64,000 nt of DNA from CAVORD01 sp963698535 (GCA_963698535.1 CAVORD010000001.1:1488001-1552000), one strand, 5' to 3'. Counted from the first letter of the stretch, positions 8,436-17,479 are shown. Notes: a model not told the origin generated them from the letters alone. Translations and numbers: made by a program.

Positions 8436-9425
8436 TTAATTCCCGCACTTTAAGACGGTCTCAACCTGATACTTTGCTGCTTCTGCAAATTCACCAACCA
8501 TTGACTTCTTATAAGCCTGGCATGCTTTATCGCTATTACCGGTGGCTTCATACGACTTTGCAAGGAGGAACTGGATCTTAGCCTTATCTTCTGCACTACC
8601 CATTTCAAGAGTTGCTGCCTGTTCGAATGCTCCAATAGCATCCTCATATTTCTCCATCGAATATGAGGCAAATCCCAGCTGGTAATAGAGGGTAGAATTG
8701 GTATAACCATTCTCCTCTGCCAGATAGAGATAATCCATAGCCTTGGACCAATTCTTATCTTTCAGTGCAACCTGAGCTGCATTATAGTAGGCACCCCTTA
8801 CAACTTTTTGTATATCGCCGCCTGTTTTGGCATCGCGTGATGCTCTTGCTGCTTCTGTTCCTAATTCGGCGGCAGCTGCCATTTCATTGAGTTTATTCAT
8901 CGACTCAAAAGCAGTAACCTTTCCAAGGAAAGCCTTGGCGTAATTTGCATCATAACTTATGGCACTGTCGAAATTGCCGATGGCTTTATCGAAGTTATTA
9001 TTTCCCAGATCGCCAAGACCAATAGCAACATATATCTGAGCCAGAGTCTTGCTTGCTCTTGGCGGATAGTCAGTATTACCATATTTCTCGGATGCCTTTA
9101 TACAATCCTCAAGCTTAGTGATAGCTCCTGGAAGATCATTCTTGCCGGCCAATCCTCTTGCTGCATCATAATGAAGTTTTGGTATCTGGTCCATCGCATC
9201 CTTCTTTACCTGCATTGCCTCTTCAGTACCAACAGCGTCGGCAAGAGTAATCGCTTTTTCAAAAGCTGCAACAGCCATATCTCCATTTATTTTTATAAGC
9301 TGAACTCCTTCATTAAACGCCTCACCTACCTGAACAATCGTTGTTTGTGCCTGGGCAATAAAAGTTAAACACCCAATGGTCAGTACCAGGAGTGATTTCT
9401 TTAAATTTGTTGAATTCCTTAACAT
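8436..9425 (-). CDS. Secreted tetratricopeptide-repeat protein
   Basis: The 329-residue protein starts with a signal peptide ending AQA. At least four TPR-like helical hairpins follow, for example NNFDKAIGNFDSAISYDANYAKA and MEKYEDAIGAFEQAATLE. It ends with a C-terminal cysteine-containing VLKCGN. TPR arrays serve as protein-protein scaffolds, and this one is predicted to be periplasmic or outer-membrane associated. No partner is indicated. It stands alone, with its own -7 box upstream and terminator downstream. Confidence 0.8.
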   Translation of the reverse strand: MLRNSTNLKKSLLVLTIGCLTFIAQAQTTIVQVGEAFNEGVQLIKINGDMAVAAFEKAITLADAVGTEEAMQVKKDAMDQIPKLHYDAARGLAGKNDLPGAITKLEDCIKASEKYGNTDYPPRASKTLAQIYVAIGLGDLGNNNFDKAIGNFDSAISYDANYAKAFLGKVTAFESMNKLNEMAAAAELGTEAARASRDAKTGGDIQKVVRGAYYNAAQVALKDKNWSKAMDYLYLAEENGYTNSTLYYQLGFASYSMEKYEDAIGAFEQAATLEMGSAEDKAKIQFLLAKSYEATGNSDKACQAYKKSMVGEFAEAAKYQVETVLKCGN

Positions 9426-9455
9426 AATTTCTTCTCTTTTAAATTTTCAATCTTG

Positions 9456-9463
9456 CAAATATA
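9456..9463 (-). promoter_or_regulatory. -7 element (TATATTTG) of the TPR gene
   Basis: On the minus strand TATATTTG matches TAnnTTTG, 31 bp before the start codon. The -33 region is not convincing. Confidence 0.5.
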
Positions 9464-9538
9464 TAAAAATGGGCTTATTACAGAAACAGATGATAAATAT
9501 TATCCCATTTGCAGGACTAATATTCAAAAACCATACCA

Positions 9539-11188
9539 TTATCTGAAAAGTTCCTGAAGGGGCTCCCCTGAACAAGCGTTGGGTCTGGGAATACGGAGGA
9601 GTACCGAAAGTGTCGGTGCAAGGTCTGTCATATTTACATTTCTTGTAACAGAAGAGCGGTTTACCGTCCATCCATAAAATACAAGAGGCACATGAGCATC
9701 GTACTCATACGGTGAATTGTGTGTGGTTGAATAGTCTCCCTTCTCAATCCAGCCCGGATCGAGTGTAATAATAATATCGCCTGTTCTCTTTGGGTAATAG
9801 TTATTCCATGCTTTTTTCAGGAAGCCATCGCCCTGCAATCCCGATTCAAAAGAATATGTTGGTATTGCCGAAGCTACCCCGCTGAACTGAACCAGAAATC
9901 TTGAAATACGCTTTTGAATATCCTCAAGTTGTATGTTTGCATCCTCGATAAGAGTTCTGTTGAGGTAGAGCTGATTATCATGATAAGCCTTGATCCAGTT
10001 ACCCTGGCCGTATGTAACATTCAGGTAACTCTTCACTATTGTAAGTGCCTGATTGGGCCTGAAATATCCTGCAGGTATTCTCATATTCTCAAGTAATCCG
10101 GGTACTTCAGCAACACCATGGGCCGATGTGAAATAGACGAGAATATTTTTCTTTCCTACCTTATCGTTCAGGTAGTTGAGTAACCTTTCTATTTCTATAT
10201 CCAGCCTTAGCAGTGCATCAGAAGCCTCCACTGATGCTGGTCCGAACCGATGACCTATATTATCATTGGCAGAGTATGCAATTGTCAGGTTATCCGTAAT
10301 ATCATCAAGTCCCATTCCCTCGGCATCAATAAGCCTTATGGCGAAATCCGTAACGAGGGTGTTCCCATAAGGGGTCTCCCTAATCAGCGGGTAATTCTTT
10401 TTCGAATCGAGAAGGCCCTTAGAGGACATTTTTTTCAGATCATAGGGGAACCATGTCACACCATCGAATCCTGTCTCATATGAACCGGTATCGGACTGGC
10501 ACCATGAGTACTCCTTTAATGGGAGCAATGGTTCCCATACCCTGTTCAGATAAGAGTCGGAATATTTCATTGCATTAAAATCCATAACCCATGGAGGGAG
10601 ATTCTTAAGGTAGTAGGTGCTCGACATGAACGTTCCTGTAGTATTATCGAACCAATATGCCGCATCACCGGCATGGCCCGTCGAGAGTATTGCCGCATGA
10701 TCATTCAGTGATATACCAAATATCTTACTTTTACCACCGGTACTTCTTTTCAGCTCGTCGGTGAAGGTTGAAGCCAGCAGTTTTGCCGGCGACTGCAATC
10801 CGTTCTCGAAACTCCCTCCTGCAGGATATACTGATGGATCGGCGGTACAATAAACCAGATCATCTCTTAATGTTTCATACCATGAATCAGCCACAATGCC
10901 ATGTGCTGAGGGCTCGGCACCTGTGCTTATTGTAGCATGACCCGGACCAGACTGGGTGGAGAGGTACTGATAGGATGCTCCCTTGTAATATGTGCCTTCG
11001 TTTATAAGCCTCCTTATCCCGTTCTCCCTGAATTTCTCAAGCATCATCTCCAGCTGATCGTAACGAAGTTGCTCCACAACAATACCAACTACCAACTTCG
11101 GCTTTGACGGCGGAATATAAGGACCCTGACCATTAATAGCTGGTAATGATAAGAGAATCATAATTATTAAAAGGGTAATTCTGTGCAT
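9539..11188 (-). CDS. PafA-like alkaline phosphatase family protein with altered active site
   Basis: The 549-residue secreted protein (signal peptide ending AINGQ) has the fold signatures of PafA-like phosphatases. These include KLVVGIVVEQLRYDQL, SGPGHATISTG, DNIGHRFGP, TSAHG and THNSPYEYDAHVPLVFYG. Compared with the active family, the metal-ligand Asp of VVDQxR is Glu, the Thr nucleophile position is Ser, and the Asp of the ADHG motif is Ala. It may be an inactive or altered member. It lies 14 bp downstream of crcB and probably shares its promoter. Confidence 0.75.
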   Translation of the reverse strand: MHRITLLIIMILLSLPAINGQGPYIPPSKPKLVVGIVVEQLRYDQLEMMLEKFRENGIRRLINEGTYYKGASYQYLSTQSGPGHATISTGAEPSAHGIVADSWYETLRDDLVYCTADPSVYPAGGSFENGLQSPAKLLASTFTDELKRSTGGKSKIFGISLNDHAAILSTGHAGDAAYWFDNTTGTFMSSTYYLKNLPPWVMDFNAMKYSDSYLNRVWEPLLPLKEYSWCQSDTGSYETGFDGVTWFPYDLKKMSSKGLLDSKKNYPLIRETPYGNTLVTDFAIRLIDAEGMGLDDITDNLTIAYSANDNIGHRFGPASVEASDALLRLDIEIERLLNYLNDKVGKKNILVYFTSAHGVAEVPGLLENMRIPAGYFRPNQALTIVKSYLNVTYGQGNWIKAYHDNQLYLNRTLIEDANIQLEDIQKRISRFLVQFSGVASAIPTYSFESGLQGDGFLKKAWNNYYPKRTGDIIITLDPGWIEKGDYSTTHNSPYEYDAHVPLVFYGWTVNRSSVTRNVNMTDLAPTLSVLLRIPRPNACSGEPLQELFR

Positions 11189-11202
11189 CTATCGGGAGAT
11201 TA

Positions 11203-11571
11203 TTAGTTGAAATATTTAAACAAAAACAGGATGATTCCCATCCCAAGGACTATGCTTATTATAATATTGGCCATTGCCCAAAAGGTATACCCGGCCCTGA
11301 ATAATTCAAAGGTCTCAAGGCTGAATGTGGAGAAAGTACTGAAACCGCCACAGAAACCTACTATTATGAGAGCCTTTACATTATCCGATAAATTTATCCT
11401 GCTTACTGAAAGATATAATACAATTCCCAGAATAAGCGTACTGAAAAAGTTGGAGGCAAGAGTTGCCATAGGATTAATTCCCTTAATACTGCTGGTAATG
11501 GCTTTTGACATCCCGAATCTTGCGAGGCTGCCTATTCCTCCGCCAATAAAAACTGCTGCGTATGTTCCCAT
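11203..11571 (-). CDS. crcB: Fluoride channel CrcB/FluC
   Basis: The 122-residue, four-helix membrane protein has the FluC signature GFCGGFSTFSTFSLE and the N-terminal GGGIGSLARFGMSK. FluC dimers export fluoride. A canonical promoter lies just upstream and leaves only about 15 nt of leader, so there is no room for a fluoride riboswitch. It is followed by the phosphatase-like gene. Confidence 0.93.
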   Translation of the reverse strand: MGTYAAVFIGGGIGSLARFGMSKAITSSIKGINPMATLASNFFSTLILGIVLYLSVSRINLSDNVKALIIVGFCGGFSTFSTFSLETFELFRAGYTFWAMANIIISIVLGMGIILFLFKYFN

Positions 11572-11590
11572 TTTTATCCTTTGAAAGATG

Positions 11591-11620
11591 CAAAAATATC
11601 TCTTTTATACCGGAAACCAA
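11591..11620 (-). promoter_or_regulatory. Promoter of crcB and the phosphatase-like gene
   Basis: On the minus strand a TTG (11618-11620) is followed by 19 nt and TATTTTTG (11591-11598). This is a full match to the Bacteroidota TTG-N19-TAnnTTTG promoter, 20 bp before the crcB start. Confidence 0.75.
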
Positions 11621-11657
11621 TAATTAATGAGGAATGTGAAGGTCAACGGAAAAAATT

Positions 11658-13358
11658 CTAATTGCCTGTTACAACGATAGCCCTCTGGAATACCCTGCCG
11701 GTTGAGGGTAACGATATCCTGAGAATGTAGTAACCCTGCCGGAGGTTAGACAGATTGACAGTCCCCGGTAAACCTCCCCCTGTAACGACCTTCGTGCTCA
11801 TGACCAACCGTCCTGACATATCGAAAATAATGACGGGAACATTTTCCCGGGGAATTCCCGGAATAAAAATATTCAGATCACCGTCAACCGGTACAGGATA
11901 TAGAATAATATTCCTCTCCAGAGTATCGGGTATGACCGTAACCAATGGTTTCAGTGCAATATTTACCTCAACAGATGACTTGATATCAGGCATAGTGACA
12001 CTTACCGTGGAGTCAGCATATCCGGCTGCAGAAAAAGTAAAACTCCACGTGCCTGGTGCAATCATCCTGTAATACCTTCCTGTGTCATTGTAACTGTAGA
12101 CATGGGAACTATCCTTGTCATGATAGTTAACAAAAACCTTCGCTTTTAACGGATCCCCGGTGTCAAAGTCGGTGACGATCCCTTTTACTCCTGACAGAGC
12201 ATTTTCAATATACCTTAGAAATGACCTGTAGTTGTATTGCCATAGCCTTGGCAGACTGTCTGGTGGTGTAAGTTTGGTATTGTCAATTTCAATCGTAAGT
12301 TCCCTTCCCTGCAGCTCATAAGTAACATAGTCCATACGGCCCCCCAGTATCTGATACCAGTCAGATCCTCTCACTACACCATTGTCGTACTCATCGAGGT
12401 AAGTAGAAGGTGAATAAAGGTGCACCGTATCTGCATAGGTCCGTGATGTCCTCCTGAACCAATCATCATCGGCATGTATCCGTGGAACCACCCACCTGTC
12501 CCAGGGGTAGTTAAGAACCTCAAATCCGGAGTGAACATTTACTGAGAGGATAAACCTCCTCGACTTCATAAATGCGATCATCTCAACATTTTCTTTCGCC
12601 TGCACCTCGCCGGGTTGGCCGGGGTCGGGGAAGTTGCGATTCAGGTCAACACCACTGGCATTATAGCGTGTAGGAATAGAAATTGTATTACCACTCCGGT
12701 AAGTCCCATCTGGGTTTGACATCGGATTGATCCATAACTGGGTGTTGTTTACAATATTGGCTATCCTTGTGTCTGTGGCATAATTCTTTAGCATGTAGTC
12801 TGCCAGGCGGAGGAAAAGGACGATTCCTGCAATCTCATCGCCATGCATTGAAGATGTATAGAAAACTTCAGGTTCATCCTCGTCTGCATTTACATTGTCC
12901 GATATCTTAAGAACAAGAACACTTTTACCCAGCACGCTTGTACCAATGGTATCCAGACGGCAAATGGCGGGGTAATTAGTTGCAAATGACCTCATTATCG
13001 AATCGTACTGACTCAAGGTAGGGTATACATTCCATTCCGTTAATCCTTTCAGCCTGACGGCCGGATCAACCTGTGGCAAACCCTTTATCTCGGTGATGCG
13101 ATAAGGATAACCGGCACCGATGAACCAGTCGACACTCCTGAAGGAGAGGCTTATCAGATATTCTGTTTTATTGGCGGAAACTATCGATACATTTCTGGTA
13201 AGTACCATCTCGTCGGGTACGTCAGCTCTTAAAACTGTGACCTCGGCGAAACCGTAAATTGAAATATTATCCAATAATTTCTGATGCTGATTCTCCTGTG
13301 ACCTCAGGATGGAACCAAAAAGAGTAATGAAGAATAGTATGGTACTTATTCTTCTCAT
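11658..13358 (-). CDS. M14-family zinc carboxypeptidase with T9SS type A sorting domain
   Basis: The 566-residue secreted protein has an N-terminal signal and a pro-region, then an M14 peptidase domain. Zinc ligands are in SSMHGDEIAG and VNVHSGFEVLNYPWD, and the catalytic Glu is probably in ELTIEIDNTK. A carboxypeptidase regulatory-like beta domain follows (GVKGIVTDFDTGDPLKAKV). The C-terminal 80 residues are a T9SS type A signal (LYPVPVDGDLNIF, FDMSGRLV, GYYILRI). It is predicted to be exported to the surface or medium and to trim peptides. It sits 3 bp after ychF, an odd partner. Confidence 0.9.
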   Translation of the reverse strand: MRRISTILFFITLFGSILRSQENQHQKLLDNISIYGFAEVTVLRADVPDEMVLTRNVSIVSANKTEYLISLSFRSVDWFIGAGYPYRITEIKGLPQVDPAVRLKGLTEWNVYPTLSQYDSIMRSFATNYPAICRLDTIGTSVLGKSVLVLKISDNVNADEDEPEVFYTSSMHGDEIAGIVLFLRLADYMLKNYATDTRIANIVNNTQLWINPMSNPDGTYRSGNTISIPTRYNASGVDLNRNFPDPGQPGEVQAKENVEMIAFMKSRRFILSVNVHSGFEVLNYPWDRWVVPRIHADDDWFRRTSRTYADTVHLYSPSTYLDEYDNGVVRGSDWYQILGGRMDYVTYELQGRELTIEIDNTKLTPPDSLPRLWQYNYRSFLRYIENALSGVKGIVTDFDTGDPLKAKVFVNYHDKDSSHVYSYNDTGRYYRMIAPGTWSFTFSAAGYADSTVSVTMPDIKSSVEVNIALKPLVTVIPDTLERNIILYPVPVDGDLNIFIPGIPRENVPVIIFDMSGRLVMSTKVVTGGGLPGTVNLSNLRQGYYILRISLPSTGRVFQRAIVVTGN

Positions 13359-13361
13359 TAT

Positions 13362-14459
13362 CTAAACATTGAATCTGATATGCAGTATGTCACCATCACC
13401 GACGATGTAGTTTTTACCTTCTATTCCGAAACGTCCTGCTTCTTTGCAGGCCTGCTCTGATCCCAGTCTCACGAAATCATCGTATTTCATTACCTCTGCC
13501 CTGATAAAGCCTCTCTCCAGGTCGGAGTGAATAACTCCGGCTGCCTGTGGTGCTGTCATTCCCTTTTTTATGGTCCAGGCGCGTATCTCCTTTGGTCCAA
13601 CGGTAAAGAAGGTTTGCAGGTTGAGCAATGCATAGGCAGCTTGAACAAGCTTGTTTACACCAGGTACTTCAAGGCCCATATCGCTGAGAAAAGCCTTTCT
13701 GTCCTCTTCATCTTCCAGTTCAGCGATTTCAGCTTCTGCCACCCCTGCAATAAGAATAGCCTCCTCCCCTTTCCCTGCCAGGAACTCCTTAACCCTCTCG
13801 GAATGCTTATTGCCTGTTACACATGATTTGTCATCAACATTACAGACATAGAGTACAGGCTTCATGGTCAGAAGAAAGATATCATCCACCACCCGGCGCT
13901 CATCCTCTTTTAGGTCCAGCGATCTCGCATTATTGAACCCTTCAAGGTGATCTTTATACTTTTCAAGGGCCTCAATGCCCTTTTTTGCATCCTTGTCACC
14001 GCTTTTAGCCTGCCTTGCCAGCCTCTCTATTTTTTTTTCAACCGACTCAAGGTCCTTAACCTGCAACTCGAGGTCTATGGTTTCAATGTCCCTTACAGGA
14101 TCGACCGACCCGTCAATATGCGGCAGATTCTCATCTTCGAAACACCTTACGACATGGATAAGTGCGTCAGTATTCCGTATGTCGGCAAGAAATCGGTTTC
14201 CCACACCCTCCCCCTTATTGGATCCTTTCGCCAGTCCGGGAATATCAACGATCTCGACTGTAGTTTTGATAATTTTATCTGTAGGTTGTCTCTTTTCAAG
14301 TTCATAGAGCCTTTCGTCCGGAACCTGAATAACTCCAATATTCGACTTGGTTGCACTAAATGCAAAAGAATTAGTTTCACCCTTTGTATTGGAAATACAA
14401 TTGAAGATGGTTGTCTTTCCAACATTGGTAATCCCCACAATACCGCACTGTAATGGCAT
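13362..14459 (-). CDS. ychF: Ribosome-associated OBG-family ATPase YchF
   Basis: The 365-residue protein has the P-loop GITNVGKTTIFN, switch region DIPGLAKGSNKGEG, the G4-like NVDDKS (NVDE-like, fitting ATP rather than GTP preference), and a C-terminal TGS domain (FFTVGPKEIRAWTIKKG). YchF binds ribosomes and affects translation and oxidative stress responses. It has a canonical promoter and probably leads the downstream M14 peptidase gene. Confidence 0.95.
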   Translation of the reverse strand: MPLQCGIVGITNVGKTTIFNCISNTKGETNSFAFSATKSNIGVIQVPDERLYELEKRQPTDKIIKTTVEIVDIPGLAKGSNKGEGVGNRFLADIRNTDALIHVVRCFEDENLPHIDGSVDPVRDIETIDLELQVKDLESVEKKIERLARQAKSGDKDAKKGIEALEKYKDHLEGFNNARSLDLKEDERRVVDDIFLLTMKPVLYVCNVDDKSCVTGNKHSERVKEFLAGKGEEAILIAGVAEAEIAELEDEEDRKAFLSDMGLEVPGVNKLVQAAYALLNLQTFFTVGPKEIRAWTIKKGMTAPQAAGVIHSDLERGFIRAEVMKYDDFVRLGSEQACKEAGRFGIEGKNYIVGDGDILHIRFNV

Positions 14460-14482
14460 AATTTCAATATTTTTTAATACGG

Positions 14483-14512
14483 CAAAGGTACCAAAAAGAG
14501 ACTCTTAATCAA
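14483..14512 (-). promoter_or_regulatory. Promoter of ychF
   Basis: On the minus strand TTG (14510-14512), 19 nt, then TACCTTTG (14483-14490): a full match to the Bacteroidota consensus, 23 bp before the ychF start. Confidence 0.8.
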
Positions 14513-14542
14513 CCTATGGTTTTAAATGATTTCATAATTACT

Positions 14543-14550
14543 TAACTTTG
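14543..14550 (+). promoter_or_regulatory. -7 element (TAACTTTG) of the VWA gene
   Basis: TAACTTTG matches TAnnTTTG. Its last three bases are the TTG at 14548 that could otherwise be read as the start codon of the VWA gene. That makes the later TTG at 14572 the better start. Confidence 0.6.
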
Positions 14551-14571
14551 AATATACCAATAAACCGATCA

Positions 14572-15942
14572 TTGATAAAAATCAGATTATTTATTTCATT
14601 ACTGACCATCCTCATTTTAAATGCCGGAGTAAGTGGCCAGACTGAAAAGCAACCCGCAAGGATATTGTTTATCCTCGACTGTTCCCAAAGCATGGCCGCC
14701 AAATGGGAAAACGAAAAGAAGATCGACGTTGCACGCAGATTACTGACCAGGGTGGTTGACAGCCTCTCCAGAGTTGAAGGCGTCGAAATGGCGCTAAGGG
14801 TCTACGGACATCAGAACCCTGTGCCTCCTCAGGATTGCAACGATACCCGACTGGAAGTTCCGTTTGGTAAAAATTCAGGAACCGAAATAATAAGAAGACT
14901 GAGGTACTACGAGCCTCGTGGCACCACACCACTGGCTGTATCTCTGTCAAAGGCTGCCAATGACTTTCCCCCTGCCGCAGGAAAACGAAATGTAATAATT
15001 CTTATCACCGACGGCATTGAAGCATGCGATGGCGATCCATGTCTGGTCGCAAGAGAACTTCAGACGGCAGGGATCATTCTTAAACCATTCATTATTGGAG
15101 TTGGACTGGATCCCTCAATACAGGATTCATTTAATTGTATAGGTAATGTGTATAATGCTACTGATGAAAAGTCATTTGGTACAGTAATAGATATAGTGGT
15201 AACCCATGCACTCACTGAAACAACTCTTCAGGTCAATCTACTGGATGCCAAAGGATTACCTAATGAAACAGATGCCGTAATGACCTTTTACGACTACTTC
15301 ACAGGAAGGTTAAGATACAATTTCGTTCATACGATGAACCATCGGGGCAACCCCGATACCCTGTATGTAGATCCGCTAACTGACTACAAAGTAATTATCC
15401 ATACAAGGCCCCCAAAAACTATCGACAGATTAATTCTAACTCCCGGAAAACATAATGTTATCGCGAAAGATGCTCCTCAGGGATCACTTATACTGAATCA
15501 GGCATCGGGGTATCAGTACCGCGACCTTGAATTCCTGGTAAAACCCGAAGGTCAGAACCTGCCATCCTTCAGGCAAAAGATGTTTATCAAAACCAAATAT
15601 ATTGCGGGTAATTGGGATCTTGAAATACCTACTCTGCCGCCAACATACCTCAAGGGAGTTGTGGTTAAACCCGACGAAATAACAACTGTTTCACTGCCAC
15701 AGCCAGGTCTTGTAACTCTATTCTTTTCGGTGGAAGGTATTTGCGAACTTTTTGTTGAAAGGGATAATCGTATTGAGTGGATCTATTCGGTCAACACATC
15801 GGAAAAAAGTAACACTCTCACCCTTCTCCCCGGAGAATACAGAATAATTTTCAGACCAATGTATTCGCGAAGTACCTCTCTTACTGTGGAAAAGAGGTTC
15901 AAAATCGAATCAGGCAAGTCTATTCCTCTGAAAATATTTTAA
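14572..15942 (+). CDS. Secreted von Willebrand factor type A domain protein
   Basis: From the TTG at 14572 the product (456 residues) begins with a good signal peptide (MIKIRLFISLLTILIL, cleavage after GVSGQ). The VWA domain follows at about residues 30-215 with all MIDAS elements: DCSQSM, RGTTPLA and ITDGIEACDGDPC. The C-terminal half is beta-rich and unrecognised, with carrier-like repeats. A metal-dependent adhesion or scaffold role in the envelope is the family expectation. It precedes the ECF sigma factor, which has its own -7 box. Confidence 0.8.
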   Translation: MIKIRLFISLLTILILNAGVSGQTEKQPARILFILDCSQSMAAKWENEKKIDVARRLLTRVVDSLSRVEGVEMALRVYGHQNPVPPQDCNDTRLEVPFGKNSGTEIIRRLRYYEPRGTTPLAVSLSKAANDFPPAAGKRNVIILITDGIEACDGDPCLVARELQTAGIILKPFIIGVGLDPSIQDSFNCIGNVYNATDEKSFGTVIDIVVTHALTETTLQVNLLDAKGLPNETDAVMTFYDYFTGRLRYNFVHTMNHRGNPDTLYVDPLTDYKVIIHTRPPKTIDRLILTPGKHNVIAKDAPQGSLILNQASGYQYRDLEFLVKPEGQNLPSFRQKMFIKTKYIAGNWDLEIPTLPPTYLKGVVVKPDEITTVSLPQPGLVTLFFSVEGICELFVERDNRIEWIYSVNTSEKSNTLTLLPGEYRIIFRPMYSRSTSLTVEKRFKIESGKSIPLKIF

Positions 15943-15959
15943 ACCACGGTTAAACCTTT

Positions 15960-15967
15960 TACTTTTG
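15960..15967 (+). promoter_or_regulatory. -7 element (TACTTTTG) of the sigma factor operon
   Basis: TACTTTTG matches TAnnTTTG and lies 32 bp before the GTG start of the sigma factor gene. The -33 region is T-rich without a clean TTG. Confidence 0.5.
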
Positions 15968-15999
15968 ATACAATCAGACTAAATAGTAAAAGTTAACCT

Positions 16000-16545
16000 G
16001 TGAGCCGGGAAATTTCAGATAGCGATATACTTAAGGGAATCAAGGAAAATCCCGATATGGGTTTCCGGCTTCTTGTAGATAAATATAAGTCACGACTCTA
16101 CTGGCATATAAGGAGGATTGTCATTGTGCACGATGACGCCGATGACGCCCTACAGAACACTTTCATAAACTGCTGGAAGAGTATCGATAATTTTCGCAGT
16201 GAGAGCTCTCTTTATACCTGGCTCTACTCGATCGCAACCAATGAAGCTCTTGCCGCAGTCAGAAAAAGGAGTAAACATCAGGGAGTGAACTTTGATGATA
16301 TAGGCGACTATTTTTCATCGGCGGCGGAAGGTGATACATGGTTTGATGGCGATGCCGCCCAGCAGAAACTCCAGGATGCCATGCTTAAATTGCCTGAAAA
16401 ACAGAGACTTGTATTTAATATGAAATATTTTGACGATATCACCTATGAGCAGATGAGCTCCATTCTCGATACCAGCGTAGGCGCTTTAAAGGCTTCCTAC
16501 CACCATGCAGTAAAAAAAATTGAAAAATATCTTTCCCCTGATTAA
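16000..16545 (+). CDS. ECF-type RNA polymerase sigma factor
   Basis: The 181-residue protein, GTG-started, has sigma region 2 (DDALQNTFINCWKSIDNFRSE, TWLYSIATNEAL) and region 4 (LPEKQRLVFNMKYFDDITYEQM, VGALKASYHHAVKKI). ECF sigma factors redirect RNA polymerase under envelope or other stress. Two small genes follow closely: a membrane protein and a periplasmic Spy-like protein. This is a compact regulator-plus-sensor cassette. Confidence 0.92.
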   Translation: MSREISDSDILKGIKENPDMGFRLLVDKYKSRLYWHIRRIVIVHDDADDALQNTFINCWKSIDNFRSESSLYTWLYSIATNEALAAVRKRSKHQGVNFDDIGDYFSSAAEGDTWFDGDAAQQKLQDAMLKLPEKQRLVFNMKYFDDITYEQMSSILDTSVGALKASYHHAVKKIEKYLSPD

Positions 16546-16577
16546 ACCAATTAATGCTAATTTTATCAAACAGAGTG

Positions 16578-17003
16578 ATGAAGAAGCACGAAAACATACC
16601 GAATAAGAATCCTTTCAAGGTCCCGGAAGACTACTTTGACACCTTAACCGACAGGGTTATGTCAAAGATCGGGGATGCCGAAGAGAGGAAGATCATTGCT
16701 ATACCGTTCATAAAGCGGGTAAGGCCATACCTTGCCCTGGCAGCAATGATAACAGCATTCGCCCTTATCACGACGGTGATTGTTAAGCTCACCGATCAAC
16801 CCGAATATGGTGTGAGCGACCTTGCTGCCTCGGAGATCATGTTTGATGAAACGATGATCAACGACATCGACCTTTATCTGATTGAAGAGCAGGCAGCATT
16901 GATGAATGATCCTCTTTCGGTGCCCGATGTTGACAAGGAAGCTATCATTGATTATCTTGTAAATAATGATGTGGCCCTAAGTAATATATATGAACTACTT
17001 TAA
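16578..17003 (+). CDS. Single-pass membrane protein, possible anti-sigma factor
   Basis: From the ATG at 16578 (141 residues) the N-terminus is NPFKVPEDYFDTLTDRVM, a common motif in small proteins following ECF sigma genes in Bacteroidota. One transmembrane helix (YLALAAMITAFALITTVIV) separates a short cytoplasmic part from an acidic outer part. Position and topology suggest an anti-sigma factor, but no ZAS-type zinc motif is seen. An upstream in-frame ATG at 16554 would add eight residues. Confidence 0.65.
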   Translation: MKKHENIPNKNPFKVPEDYFDTLTDRVMSKIGDAEERKIIAIPFIKRVRPYLALAAMITAFALITTVIVKLTDQPEYGVSDLAASEIMFDETMINDIDLYLIEEQAALMNDPLSVPDVDKEAIIDYLVNNDVALSNIYELL

Positions 17004-17013
17004 CAATGGAATA

Positions 17014-17478
17014 ATGAAAAGATCCATTATCATAATATCTGCTCTCATCTTCACTGTAAGCACAATGTTATCGGGACAGGGGCAATCAAATGCCGACCGG
17101 CTCAATGCTTATAAAATAGCTTTCTTCACGCGTAAGTTGAATCTCACTTCCGGCGAAGCTGAAAAATTCTGGCCTGTCTATAATAACTATACTAATAAGA
17201 AGAATCAGGTCCAGATCGACAGGGCTGAACTTATGAACCGTGTTGCAAAAGATGGCACAAAGATGTCGGACAAGGAGATAACGGAGGCTGGCGATAAGCT
17301 TATTGCTTCTTTTAGTGAAGAGATAAGACTAACTGAAGAGTTACACAAAAAACTTAAGGAGATACTCCCTCCAATGAAGGTTCTGCTGGTCTATCAGACC
17401 GAAAACCAGTATAAGGCTCAACTTTTGAGGCAACTAAATGGAGAACTGCCTGAGCAGCCACTGCGGGAAAGAAGATAA
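17014..17478 (+). CDS. Periplasmic Spy/CpxP-like helical protein
   Basis: From the ATG at 17014 (154 residues) the product has a signal peptide ending LSGQ. Long charged amphipathic helices follow (FFTRKLNLTSGEAEKFWPVYN, EEIRLTEELHKKLKEILPP). The pattern resembles the Spy/CpxP/CnrX family of periplasmic chaperones and sensors. An ATG at 16990 overlaps the previous gene but would precede an untypical leader. It is likely co-expressed with the sigma factor and could be its signal input or target. It is tail-to-tail with hutH, 1 bp apart. Confidence 0.7.
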   Translation: MKRSIIIISALIFTVSTMLSGQGQSNADRLNAYKIAFFTRKLNLTSGEAEKFWPVYNNYTNKKNQVQIDRAELMNRVAKDGTKMSDKEITEAGDKLIASFSEEIRLTEELHKKLKEILPPMKVLLVYQTENQYKAQLLRQLNGELPEQPLRERR

Positions 17479-17479
17479 C

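Noticed and set aside
11572..11640. Fluoride riboswitch upstream of crcB
   Set aside because: The promoter leaves only about 15 nt of leader, too short for the riboswitch.
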